64,000 bases of DNA from Clostridiales bacterium (lineage in GTDB: Bacteria; Bacillota; Clostridia; Christensenellales; Aristaeellaceae), in assembly GCA_012517815.1 (NCBI GenBank), contig JAAYUF010000013.1:62001-126000 (forward strand), written 5' to 3'. Shown here piece by piece: positions 52,798 to 61,352 of the stretch. The position numbers and the translations under genes are program-made. Numbering within the stretch: position 1 is the first letter of the stretch; each line of letters opens with the position of its first letter. Under the pieces are notes generated by a model, which saw only the letters and a program-made list of their open reading frames with translations, was not told where the DNA came from and did no database searches.

Positions 52798-55050
52798 GTG
52801 AAAAGGACGCAAACATGGGCGCGCGAAAACTTCGCGCACCTGGAAACGCTATTCCATAACGCCAACGGTTACCTGGGCGTGCGCAACGCGCCGGAGGAGG
52901 GCGCGGCGCCGGGTGTGGACAGCGTGCGCGGCGCCTACCTCAACGCCTTTTATGAGATACGCGACGTTCGTTACGGCGAGAAGCTCTACGGGTTCCCGGA
53001 AACCCAGCAGGTGATGGTCAACGTGCCGGACGCCCAGACCGTAACGCTGGAAGCGGAGGGCGAGCGCTTTTCGCTGTTCGACGACAGCGTGGGGGAACGT
53101 TTGCAGACACTGGACATGGCCGCGGGCCAAACCGTGCGCAGCTGCGTGTGGCATACGGCGCGGGGCGACCTGCGCGTGGAAGTGCGCCGCATGGCCTCGT
53201 TTGCGCGCCGGGAACTGTTCCTCATGCGCTATTGCGTCACGTCGGAAGGGTATCGCGGAGCGATCCGCCTCACGGCCGTTTTGGATGCCGATGTGCGAAA
53301 CCACGCCGCGGCCAACGATCCGCGCGTGGCGGCCGAGCCGCTGCGTTGCCTGCGGGTGGACGCCGTCGGGCTGGAAGGCGATACGGCCTACGCGCTGGCG
53401 ACCACGCTGCGTTCCAACCTGACCCTCTGCTGCCGCGTGGCGCAAACCTGCGACTGGCTGCCCATGCACGTGCATACCGCGACCTCGGCCGAAACCGCCT
53501 TCACCGGCGCGCTGCAACCCGGCGAACGGATCGAGCTGACGCAATACGCCTGCTATGCCGACAGCCGACGGACGGCCGACCCCGCCGGGGAAACGCTGGC
53601 GCGGCTGGCCGAGTGCCGGGAGATGGGCGCCGAGCGGCTGGAAGCCGAGCAGGCGGCGTATCTGGAAACCTTCTGGCGCGACGCTCGCGTGGAGATCGAC
53701 GGCGACCCCGCATGCCAGCAGGCGATGGATTTTAACCTGTACGAGCTTTTGCAGTCCACCGGCACGGACGGGTACAGCAACGTCGCCGCCAAGGGCCTGA
53801 GCGGCGAAGGGTATGAGGGCCATACCTTCTGGGACAGCGAAATCTACGTTCTGCCGTTTTTCCTCTGGACCCGGCCGGACGCGGCGCGGGATATGCTCCG
53901 CTACCGCTGCGAAACGCTGGAGCGGGCGCGTGCCAATGCCCGATCGCTGGGCTTTGCGCGCGGCGCGCTGTACCCGTGGCGCACCATTGACGGGGACGAG
54001 TGCTCCGCCTATTTCCCGGCGGGCACCGCACAGTATCACATCGACGGGGACATTGCCTTCGCCTTTGTGCAATACTGGGACGCGACGGGCGACCTTGCCT
54101 TCATGGCGGAATGCGGCGCGGAGGTGCTGGTGGAAACCGCGCGCTTCTGGCTGGAACTGGGGCATATGGCGGAGGACGGCTTCCGCATCGACTGCGTAAC
54201 CGGCCCGGATGAGTACACCTGCCTGGTCAACAACAACTTCTACACCAACGCCGTGGCGCAAAACAACCTGCGCGGCGCGGTGCGCGCGCTTCGCAGCCTG
54301 ACGGAGGCGGGGCTGGACAGGACCGTGCGCGAGGCGACCGGCGTGACCGACATCGAGGCGGAGGCGTTCGCGCTGGCTGCGGAGCGGATGTACTTCCCCC
54401 GGGATGAAAGGAACGGCATCAGCCCGCAGGACGATTCCTTCCTGCAGAAAAAGACGCTCGATCTGCGGGCGATTCCGCGGGATCACTTTCCGCTGCTGCT
54501 GCATTACCATCCGCTGTTCCTCTACCGCCACCAGGTGTGCAAACAGGCCGATACGGTGCTGGCCCAGCTGCTGTTTCCCGATACCGCGGACGCGGATACC
54601 GTGCGCCGGAGCTACGACTTTTACGGCCGCGTGACCACACACGATTCCTCGCTTTCCCTGTGCGTGTACGCGATGATGGCCGCCCGTCTGGGCCTGAGCG
54701 GGCAGGCGGCGGAGCTGTTTGGCGATACGGTCGCCCTCGATCTCAACGATACGCACGGCAACACCCGCGACGGGCTGCACACGGCCAACCTGGGCGGGGC
54801 GTACCTGTGCATGCTGCGCGGGTTTGCTGGGCTGCGGCTGGACGAAAGCGGGCTTTCGCTGGCGCCGATGCTGCCTGCGGGCTGGCGGGGGTACGCCTTT
54901 ACCCTTTGCTACCGCGGGTGCCGCTTCCGCTGCCGAGTGGACGGGGCGGGCGCGAACCTGACCTGGCTTACGGGAGCGGACGCAAGGGTTCGCCTGAACG
55001 GCCGATGGATCAACCTGACCGGCGGAGATGCCGGAGCAAGCGGGTCGTAA
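52798..55050 (+). CDS. Glycoside hydrolase family 65 disaccharide phosphorylase
   Basis: 750 residues, the usual GH65 length: an N-terminal beta-sandwich (NGYLGVRN), an (alpha/alpha)6 catalytic domain with GHTFWDSEIYVLPFFLW, the general acid Glu472 in TGPDEYTCLVNNNFYTNAVAQ, the phosphate-binding KQADTVLAQLLFP region and the HDSSLSLCVYAMMAA segment, then a small C-terminal domain. It splits an alpha-glucoside with phosphate to beta-glucose 1-phosphate plus glucose. Maltose, trehalose, kojibiose and nigerose phosphorylases are not separable by eye. The start GTG is three bases after the permease stop. No beta-phosphoglucomutase gene follows. Confidence 0.93.
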   Translation: MKRTQTWARENFAHLETLFHNANGYLGVRNAPEEGAAPGVDSVRGAYLNAFYEIRDVRYGEKLYGFPETQQVMVNVPDAQTVTLEAEGERFSLFDDSVGERLQTLDMAAGQTVRSCVWHTARGDLRVEVRRMASFARRELFLMRYCVTSEGYRGAIRLTAVLDADVRNHAAANDPRVAAEPLRCLRVDAVGLEGDTAYALATTLRSNLTLCCRVAQTCDWLPMHVHTATSAETAFTGALQPGERIELTQYACYADSRRTADPAGETLARLAECREMGAERLEAEQAAYLETFWRDARVEIDGDPACQQAMDFNLYELLQSTGTDGYSNVAAKGLSGEGYEGHTFWDSEIYVLPFFLWTRPDAARDMLRYRCETLERARANARSLGFARGALYPWRTIDGDECSAYFPAGTAQYHIDGDIAFAFVQYWDATGDLAFMAECGAEVLVETARFWLELGHMAEDGFRIDCVTGPDEYTCLVNNNFYTNAVAQNNLRGAVRALRSLTEAGLDRTVREATGVTDIEAEAFALAAERMYFPRDERNGISPQDDSFLQKKTLDLRAIPRDHFPLLLHYHPLFLYRHQVCKQADTVLAQLLFPDTADADTVRRSYDFYGRVTTHDSSLSLCVYAMMAARLGLSGQAAELFGDTVALDLNDTHGNTRDGLHTANLGGAYLCMLRGFAGLRLDESGLSLAPMLPAGWRGYAFTLCYRGCRFRCRVDGAGANLTWLTGADARVRLNGRWINLTGGDAGASGS

Positions 55051-55066
55051 AATTTCCCTCATGAGC

Positions 55067-55184
55067 GCGCCAAAGCCCGCGAGCGATTTTTGCCGGGGCG
55101 AGGAGCGGAAGCGAAGGCCAGTGGGGCAAAGCCGTGCTTTCGCGGCGAAGGGATGGAGAAAAACGCCTTGAGATGGAAGCGTTC
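55067..55184 (+). repeat. Interspersed intergenic element, copy 2
   Basis: Core AGCGGAAGCGAAGGC (55103-55117) with flanking blocks shared with 58408-58532: AAAGC...GCGRTTTT upstream, then GGGGC, GCTT, CGAAG, GAAAAA, TGAG and GCGTTC in the same order and spacing. It lies just after the GH65 gene. Nothing else was seen to 55458. Confidence 0.7.
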
Positions 55185-55458
55185 ACGATCTGCTATCGGA
55201 TAACGCGGCAACCCACGCGACGTTCGGCAACGCGGCACCCCGCCTGCCGACCTTTTGCCATGCGCCGGGGATCGGCGGGCGTTAACCATCCGAAACCGTA
55301 CGCACGCACGCGCCGCGGCCGCGCGCGTGCGCACGGTTCGTCGGCGCTCCGGGGCCATCCATATGCCGAGATGCCGACGGCACGGGCGGCGCCTGCCGCC
55401 CGGCACAGCCGTATGCCGGTTTTGAGGATTGTTCAAGAAGAGGCTCGTTCCGCTTGCC

Positions 55459-56202
55459 CTATCGCTGCAATACGCGGCTCAAAAACTCCCGCGTTCTCGC
55501 CTGACGGGGGCTGGTGAAGATTTCCTCGGGCACGCCGTCCTCGGCGATCAGGCCCTGATCCATGAAGATCACGCGGTGGCACACATCCCGGGCGAAGCTC
55601 ATCTCGTGGGTGACGATCAGCATGGTCAGGCCGCCCTGGGCAAGGCTGCGCATGACCTCCAGCACCTCGCCGACCATTTCGGGATCCAGCGCGCTGGTGG
55701 GCTCGTCAAACAGCAGCACCTCCGGGTCCATGGCCAGCGCGCGGGCGATGGCCACGCGCTGCTTCTGCCCGCCGGAGAGCTGAGCGGGCCGGGCGTTGCG
55801 GTAGGGGCCCATGCCCACCTTGTTAAGGTACAGGAGAGACCGTTCCGTGGCGGTCTTGCGATCGCGGCGGAGCACGCGCATCTGCCCGGAGTTGCAGTTT
55901 TCAAGCGCCGTCATGTTGTTGAACAGGTTGAAGGACTGAAAGACCATGCCCACCTTGGCGTGGTACTGGGCGCGGTTCCACTCGCGCTCGGCGTCCCGGC
56001 CGTGGAACAGGATGGCGCCGTCCGTGGGCTCCTCCAGAAAGTTGATGCAGCGAAGCAGCGTGCTCTTGCCCGAGCCGCTGGCGCCGATGATGCAGGTGAC
56101 GTCCCCTTCGCCCACGGTGAAGGTAATATCCGAAAGCACCTCGTGGTTCCCAAAGCGTTTGCGCAGGTGGCTGACTTCCAGCACAGGCGAGGGGTTCGGC
56201 AT
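55459..56202 (-). CDS. Amino-acid (lysine) ABC transporter ATP-binding protein
   Basis: 247 residues of the GlnQ/HisP class. Walker A is GASGSGKST, the signature [16 protein letters not shown], Walker [16 protein letters not shown], and the H-loop IVTHEMSFA. It is the third gene of the riboswitch-controlled operon, three bases after the permease. A lysine role follows from the leader. Confidence 0.95.
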   Translation of the reverse strand: MPNPSPVLEVSHLRKRFGNHEVLSDITFTVGEGDVTCIIGASGSGKSTLLRCINFLEEPTDGAILFHGRDAEREWNRAQYHAKVGMVFQSFNLFNNMTALENCNSGQMRVLRRDRKTATERSLLYLNKVGMGPYRNARPAQLSGGQKQRVAIARALAMDPEVLLFDEPTSALDPEMVGEVLEVMRSLAQGGLTMLIVTHEMSFARDVCHRVIFMDQGLIAEDGVPEEIFTSPRQARTREFLSRVLQR

Positions 56203-56205
56203 GGT

Positions 56206-57003
56206 TCAGCCCTCCTCTTTCGAGTCCGCGGGTATGGTGATGGCGCTCTGGCTGTCGGTCTGCGAGCCCAGGATGGTGTAGCTCTTGCTGCCGTCCATCT
56301 TGCGCTCGATCAGCCGGAGAATGCGGGTTACGGTGAACGTGAGGATCAGGTAAATGACGGCCGTGATGGCGAACGCCTCGAAGTAGCGCGCGTAGGTGCC
56401 GGCCGCCGACTTGCTCATGAAGAACAGCTCGCTCACGGCGATCACGTTGAGCACGCTGGAATCCTTGATGTTGACGACAAACTCGTTGCCGATGGAGGGC
56501 ATGATGTTGCGCACCGCCTGGGGCAGCACCACGTTAATCATGCTTTGCCAGTGGGTCATGCCGATGGCGTGGGCGGCTTCCTTCTGGCCCTTGTCCACGC
56601 TGATGATGCCGCCGCGGATGATTTCGGCCATATACGCGCCGGTGTTGATGGACACGATGAAGATTGCGACGACGGGGATGGGCGTATGCCGGTCGATCAG
56701 CTTGGCCATCATGGCGCCGTAGTAGATGACCATGGCCTGTACGATCATCGGCGTGCCGCGGAACACTTCGATATAAACGCTCAGCAGGACGTTGAGCGCC
56801 TGCTTGAGCCCGCGCGCGGCCAGCGGGGTTCGCCGGGTGGTCGGCACGGTGCGCAGGATGGCGACCAGCAGGCCGATCAGAAAGCCGATGACCGTGCCGG
56901 TGAGCGAGATCAGGAGCGTCATGCCGGTGCCCTGCAGGAACAGGGAACCGTATTTCTGGAGGATGAAGACGACCCAGCCGAAAAATTCCGTTGGTAGTTG
57001 CAT
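56206..57003 (-). CDS. Amino-acid (lysine) ABC transporter permease
   Basis: 265 residues of the HisM/HisQ permease family: GTGMTLLISLTGTVIGFLIG at the front, EVFRGTPMIVQAMVIYYG, and the coupling segment AHAIGMTHWQSMINVVLPQAVRNIMPSIGNEFV. A single permease gene implies a homodimeric channel. The tail (DSQSAITIPADSKEEG) is polar. ATG at 57003 is best placed relative to GGAGGA; ATG at 57009 is too close. Confidence 0.93.
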   Translation of the reverse strand: MQLPTEFFGWVVFILQKYGSLFLQGTGMTLLISLTGTVIGFLIGLLVAILRTVPTTRRTPLAARGLKQALNVLLSVYIEVFRGTPMIVQAMVIYYGAMMAKLIDRHTPIPVVAIFIVSINTGAYMAEIIRGGIISVDKGQKEAAHAIGMTHWQSMINVVLPQAVRNIMPSIGNEFVVNIKDSSVLNVIAVSELFFMSKSAAGTYARYFEAFAITAVIYLILTFTVTRILRLIERKMDGSKSYTILGSQTDSQSAITIPADSKEEG

Positions 57004-57081
57004 GGTCATTCCTCCGATAACAACGATAGGGGAACGCACACCCTGCGGCATGCGTTCCCCGAAGAAGGGACGGGTTTGTCC

Positions 57082-57888
57082 TTACTGCGCCAGCGGCTGG
57101 CGGCTGATGGCGTCCTCCATGATCTGGTCGCGGGCAGCCTGATCCAGACCGGCGAGGATCTCGTTGATCGGCGCGACGAACTCGCTGCCTTTGGCGAGGC
57201 CTACGGAAATCTGGGTATCCTCCAGAGCGACGGTAAAGCCGCCGCCCTGCTCGAAGGAAACAAAGCTCAGCTCGGGGTTGGCCATCGTATCGGCAATGGC
57301 GCCGGGACGCTCGGCGATGTAACCGTCGATGGCGCCGCTCTTGAGGGCCACGACCATCGCGGGGAAGGTTTCCATGGCGGCCAGCTTGTTGACACCGGGA
57401 ATCTGGTCGAGTACTTCGTAGTGGGTGGTGTTGAGCTGCGCGGTGAGCGCCGCGCCGGAGAAATCAGCCAGCGAGGCGGCGGCGGCGTAGGGCCCGTCCT
57501 TGCTGACCACGACGACCATGTCCACCAGATAGTAAGGATCGGTGAAATCCAGCGTGGCCTGGCGCTCCTGAGTGGGGCTCATGCCGGCGATGATGGCGTC
57601 GATCGCGCCGCTGGCAACCGCGGGGATCAGGCCGTCCCATTCGGTTTTCACGATGACCAGTTCCTTGCCCAGCCCGTCGGCGATGGCTTTGGCGATTTGC
57701 ACGTCGTAGCCGTCGGCATAGCCCGCGCCGCCCTCGATGGCCACGGCGGTGTCGCTGGCTTCGGGCTGCGTCCAGTTATAGGGTGCGTAGCCGCACTCCA
57801 TGCCGACGCGGAAGGTGCCTTCCGCCACGGCGAAAGCGGCGACGAGCGTCATGGCCAGAACAAGCAGGATGGAAACGGTTTTCTTCAT
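57082..57888 (-). CDS. Amino-acid (lysine) ABC transporter binding protein
   Basis: 268 residues of the family 3 solute-binding fold: FRVGMECGYAPYNW, YADGYDVQIAKAIADGLG, WDGLIPAVASGAIDAIIAGMSPTQERQATLDFTDPYY and the C-terminal EILAGLDQAARDQIMEDAI. The signal peptide ends AAFAVA without a lipobox Cys. It is the first gene of the operon and is directly controlled by the lysine riboswitch, so lysine is the likely ligand. The ATG at 57888 follows AGAGGAGG. Confidence 0.93.
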   Translation of the reverse strand: MKKTVSILLVLAMTLVAAFAVAEGTFRVGMECGYAPYNWTQPEASDTAVAIEGGAGYADGYDVQIAKAIADGLGKELVIVKTEWDGLIPAVASGAIDAIIAGMSPTQERQATLDFTDPYYLVDMVVVVSKDGPYAAAASLADFSGAALTAQLNTTHYEVLDQIPGVNKLAAMETFPAMVVALKSGAIDGYIAERPGAIADTMANPELSFVSFEQGGGFTVALEDTQISVGLAKGSEFVAPINEILAGLDQAARDQIMEDAISRQPLAQ

Positions 57889-57941
57889 GTGGGTTGCCTC
57901 CTCTTGCGTATTGCGGTCCGGTGTGCGATGAAAACGGATAG

Positions 57942-57967
57942 AAAAAAGCGAAAGCTTGCGCCTTCGC
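57942..57967 (-). terminator. Terminator of the lysine riboswitch expression platform
   Basis: On the minus strand GCGAAGG / CTTTCGC (one G-T pair) with a 6-base loop, followed by six Ts. It lies between the aptamer and the binding-protein gene. Confidence 0.8.
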
Positions 57968-58008
57968 CGATTCTATCTTCTGCGGGGGAGAGAAGGAGAC
58001 TCGATCCG

Positions 58009-58175
58009 AATAGCGCTTCACGGCGTTTGCCGTGACAGTCGCCGGGATGTTGTCCCGACGCCCAACGCCCGAACCCTTCGCCGGATGGGCGTTTCGGCGG
58101 TCGAACCTTTTTCCCGCGCTCGCGGCCCGGCGAAGGGCTCCCGCGGGGTACTGATGTCAACCGCGCCTCTATTCT
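58009..58175 (-). promoter_or_regulatory. Lysine riboswitch aptamer
   Basis: On the minus strand the landmarks of the lysine (L-box) aptamer occur in order: AGAATAGAGGCGCGG at the 5' P1 side, then AGTACCCCG, AAAAAGGTTCGACCGCCGAA, a long P4 arm with GGGCGTCGGG/CCCGG, CGACTGTCA, and a closing GTGAAGCGCTATTC that re-forms P1 with AATAG. High lysine should favour the downstream terminator and switch off the transporter operon. Family assignment rests on match to the known consensus (GAUAGAGGUGCG...AGUA...GCCGAA...CUGUCA...GGGCUAUC). Confidence 0.9.
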
Positions 58176-58207
58176 GCCGGACGGTCGCCCGCCCGACTAT
58201 CAAAATT

Positions 58208-58235
58208 ATTGTACAACGAAACGCCGGCAAGTCAA
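58208..58235 (-). promoter_or_regulatory. Promoter of the lysine transporter operon
   Basis: On the minus strand TTGACT (58230-58235), 16-base spacer, TACAAT (58208-58213), about 30 bases before the riboswitch. Confidence 0.8.
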
Positions 58236-58407
58236 TACCGGCCTGGCAAAAAACATGCAAAGAACAGCGGTCGGCGCGGCGGGAAGCGGCAGCCCGCGCG
58301 GGCGGGGGCGGCGAGCGACGCGCCGCGGATTGCCGCCTGCTGTGGTTCCGGCAGCCCGTGCGGGCGGGGGTGGCGGGGAAAGCGCGTCATGCGGTTTTCC
58401 TTCAGGC

Positions 58408-58532
58408 GTGCGCTAAAGCGCACGGGCGGTTTTCTTGGTGGGAAGTAGAGCGGAAGCGAAGGCGCGGCGGGGCTGTGGCGAGGCTTCACGACGAAGCTTC
58501 CGCAGAAAAAGCGACGTGAGCGGGAGGCGTTC
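58408..58532 (+). repeat. Interspersed intergenic element, copy 3
   Basis: Same orientation and block order as 55067-55184, with core AGCGGAAGCGAAGGC at 58449-58463. The two copies bracket the lysine transporter operon and its riboswitch. No gene was recognised between 58236 and 58881. Confidence 0.7.
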
Positions 58533-58640
58533 CTGATTTGAAACAGGATTCGTCAAGCCTCCCGCCGCGGACAGCAAGCCCTAGTGGCTTGCGACACCCG
58601 GCCGTTCTGCCTCCCGCGTTGCGGCGGCGTCCCAACGGAC

Positions 58641-58659
58641 CTGACCGGTGGCCGGTCAG
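58641..58659. repeat. Small inverted repeat downstream of tex
   Basis: CTGACCGG-TGG-CCGGTCAG, 8-bp perfect stem. A weak terminator candidate. Confidence 0.35.
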
Positions 58660-58881
58660 GCGATCTTTTCTCGGCTTCGCCCGCTGCGCTGCAAAAAAAC
58701 GTCCGACTGCCGTTTCATCGCGCCGATGCGCACGACGAAAACAGCAGCCGGACGGTTCGCCCGTGCCCGCTGCCCGCTCTCCGCCGGACAGGCAGGACGG
58801 TGGGCCATGTGCGGCCGCGGGTTTCCTGCAACCTACACCCGCCGCGCTCCCGCGCGCAAGCTCCGGCCCAAGCCCCGCCGT

Positions 58882-61038
58882 TTAGGCCTTGGGCGGCAGC
58901 AGCGTCAGCGCGATGCGCTGCTTTTTCTGATCCACCTCGACCACCCAAACCTTGACCACGTCGCCCACCTTGAGCACTTCGGCTGGATGGCGGATGTAGC
59001 GGTTGGCGATGCGGCTGATATGCGCCAGCCCGTCCTGATGCACGCCGATGTCGATGAACGCGCCGAAATCGACCACGTTGCGCACCGTGCCCATGAGTTC
59101 CATGCCGGGCTGAATGTCCTTGATATCCAGCACATCCTTGCGCAGCAGCGGCTTGGGCAGATCGTCGCGCGGGTCGCGGCCCGGCTTTTGCAGCTCCCGC
59201 ACGATGTCCTTCAGCGTCGGTTCGCCCACGCCCGTGAGTGCCGCCAGCGCGGCGTAGCCCTTTTCCTCGGCGCGCTTGCCAAGATCGGCCAGCCGCCCCT
59301 CGCGCACATCCGTAAGCTCGTAGCCCAGCGCCGTCAGCAGCGCCTTGGCGGCCTCGTAGCTTTCGGGATGCACGGCGGTCGCGTCCAACACGTTGCGGCT
59401 GTCCGCCACGCGGATAAACCCGGCGCACTGCTCGAAAGCCTTGGGGCCCAGCTTGGGCACCTTTTTCAGCTCCGCCCGGCTGCGGATGCCGTTTTCTTCC
59501 CGGTAGGCGACGATGTTCTTGGCCAGCGCAGGCCCGATGCCCGCCACATGGCTGAGCAGCGAGGGCGAGGCCGTGGCGATCTCCACGCCCACGCTGTTGA
59601 CGCAGCCTTCCACCACGCCCTCCAGCGCGGCGGTGAGGTCGCTTTCCTTTAAATCATGCTGGTACTGGCCCACGCCGATGGCTTTGGGGTCGATCTTGAC
59701 CAGCTCGGCCAGCGGATCCTGCATGCGGCGCGCGATGCTCACGGCGCTGCGCAGCGATACGTCAAACTGGGGGAATTCCAGGGCGGCCAGCTTGCTGGCG
59801 GAATACACCGACGCGCCGGCTTCGCTTACGATCATGTAGGCGGCGTTTTCGGGCAGGTCGGGCAACAGCGAAACGATAAACTGCTCCGCCTCGCGGGAAG
59901 CCGTGCCGTTGCCGATGGCGATGGCGGTAACGCCGTACTTGCGGCATAGGGCGAGCACCTCCACGCGGGCGCGAGCCTTGGCGGCGTCCTGTCCCGGCAG
60001 GGTGAAGTGCCCCACGCCGGTCGCCAGCACCTTGCCGTTTTCGTCGACGACCGCCAGCTTGCAGCCGGTGCGGAAGCCCGGGTCAACGCCCAGCGTGACC
60101 CGGCCCTTCACGGGGGGAACCATTAAAAGCTGGTGCAGGTTCTTGCCAAACACCTGCACCGCGGCGGCGCTTGCCTTTTCGGTCAGGTCGGCGCGCACCT
60201 CGCGCTCGATGCTGGGGGCGATCAGCCGCTGCCACGCGTCCTCGGCGGCGGTTTTCACCTGGCCGGTCGTGGTGCTGCCCTCGCGTACGAAAGCCTTGTG
60301 CAGCACCGCGACGCTCGCGCCTTCGTCCATGCGCAAGGCGGCCTTCAGGAAACCCTCGCGCTCGCCGCGGTTGATGGCGAGCACCCGGTGCCCCGGCAGG
60401 TTCCGCGCTTCCTGGCGGAACTCGTAATACATGCTGTAGACGCTGTCCTCATCCTTGGCGCGCACGGTTTCCACCGTGCCGCGCTGGAAGGCGAGCGTGC
60501 GCACGGCCTTGCGCACGTCCGCGTCGTCGCTCATCTGTTCGGCCAGAATATCGCGCGCGCCTTCCAGCGCTTCCTCGGGGCCTGTCACGCCCTTTGCCGC
60601 GTCCACAAACGGCGCGGCGAGTTCCGCCGGGTCGCGCGTTTTTTCATTTTGCATCAGCAGCAGCAGCGAAAGCGGCTCCAGCCCCTTTTCCCGGGCGATG
60701 GTCGCGCGGGTGCGGCGTTTGGGCCGGAAGGGCCGGTAGAGATCTTCGATCTCCGAAAGCGTGTTGGCGGCGGCGAGTTTGGCGGTCAGTTCCTCGGTAA
60801 GCACGCCCTGCTCTTCGAGGCTTTTTTGGATCTCCTCGCGGCGTTTGTCAAAACTGCGCAGGTACGCAAGCCGCTCATAGACCTCGCGCAGCACCTGATC
60901 GTCCATGGAACCGGTCATTTCCTTGCGGTAGCGCGCGATGAAGGGGATGGTGTTGCCGTCGTCGATCAGCCCGATCACGCTTTGGCACTGCGCGGGCTGG
61001 AGGTTGAATTCTTTGCATAGGGCGCTGAGGATATCCAT
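58882..61038 (-). CDS. tex: Tex-family RNA-binding protein
   Basis: 718 residues. N-terminal helical domain (VIGLIDDGNTIPFIARYRKEMTGSMDD), YqgF/RuvC-like domain (VDPGFRTGCKLAVVDENGKVL, AIGNGTASREAEQF), helix-hairpin-helix repeats (GIGPALAKNIVAYREENG, LKKVPKLGPKAFEQCAGF) and a C-terminal S1 domain (PGMELMGTVRNVVDFGAFIDIGVHQDGLAHIS). It is a conserved nucleic-acid-binding transcription factor-like protein. The start ATG at 61038 is preceded by GAAAGGAA. Confidence 0.96.
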   Translation of the reverse strand: MDILSALCKEFNLQPAQCQSVIGLIDDGNTIPFIARYRKEMTGSMDDQVLREVYERLAYLRSFDKRREEIQKSLEEQGVLTEELTAKLAAANTLSEIEDLYRPFRPKRRTRATIAREKGLEPLSLLLLMQNEKTRDPAELAAPFVDAAKGVTGPEEALEGARDILAEQMSDDADVRKAVRTLAFQRGTVETVRAKDEDSVYSMYYEFRQEARNLPGHRVLAINRGEREGFLKAALRMDEGASVAVLHKAFVREGSTTTGQVKTAAEDAWQRLIAPSIEREVRADLTEKASAAAVQVFGKNLHQLLMVPPVKGRVTLGVDPGFRTGCKLAVVDENGKVLATGVGHFTLPGQDAAKARARVEVLALCRKYGVTAIAIGNGTASREAEQFIVSLLPDLPENAAYMIVSEAGASVYSASKLAALEFPQFDVSLRSAVSIARRMQDPLAELVKIDPKAIGVGQYQHDLKESDLTAALEGVVEGCVNSVGVEIATASPSLLSHVAGIGPALAKNIVAYREENGIRSRAELKKVPKLGPKAFEQCAGFIRVADSRNVLDATAVHPESYEAAKALLTALGYELTDVREGRLADLGKRAEEKGYAALAALTGVGEPTLKDIVRELQKPGRDPRDDLPKPLLRKDVLDIKDIQPGMELMGTVRNVVDFGAFIDIGVHQDGLAHISRIANRYIRHPAEVLKVGDVVKVWVVEVDQKKQRIALTLLPPKA

Positions 61039-61091
61039 ACGGTCGCGTCGTTCCTTTCCGTTTTTGCGGTGCGCGTGAGACGCGCGCCCGT

Positions 61092-61120
61092 ATTATACCA
61101 TGGCGCGCCGGCGCGGGCAA
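61092..61120 (-). promoter_or_regulatory. Promoter of tex
   Basis: On the minus strand TTGCCC (61115-61120), 17-base spacer, TATAAT (61092-61097). Confidence 0.7.
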
Positions 61121-61235
61121 GGTTGCCTGCGGTACCGCGACCGGACGCGCATGGATTCGGCCGAACGGCCGCGCGGGCGTCCGATACCGGGAAAAACCGA
61201 ACATTGCGCCGGATTGTACTTCCTCTGTTCCCGTA

Positions 61236-61265
61236 TTGTCACGTCGGAAAAGGCAATGCTATAAT
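61236..61265 (+). promoter_or_regulatory. Promoter of gltB
   Basis: TTGTCA (61236-61241), 18-base spacer, TATAAT (61260-61265), about 85 bases before the ATG. Confidence 0.75.
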
Positions 61266-61352
61266 ACCATGACGCTCAATAACCTGATTTTATTGACGAG
61301 CGCCAATTTTTATCCCTTCCGGTTCCCATACCGACGCGAGCGGAGGCTGAAC

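Noticed and set aside
52849-55062. 737-codon frame antisense to the GH65 gene
   Set aside because: It is a shadow frame; all catalytic motifs are on the plus strand.
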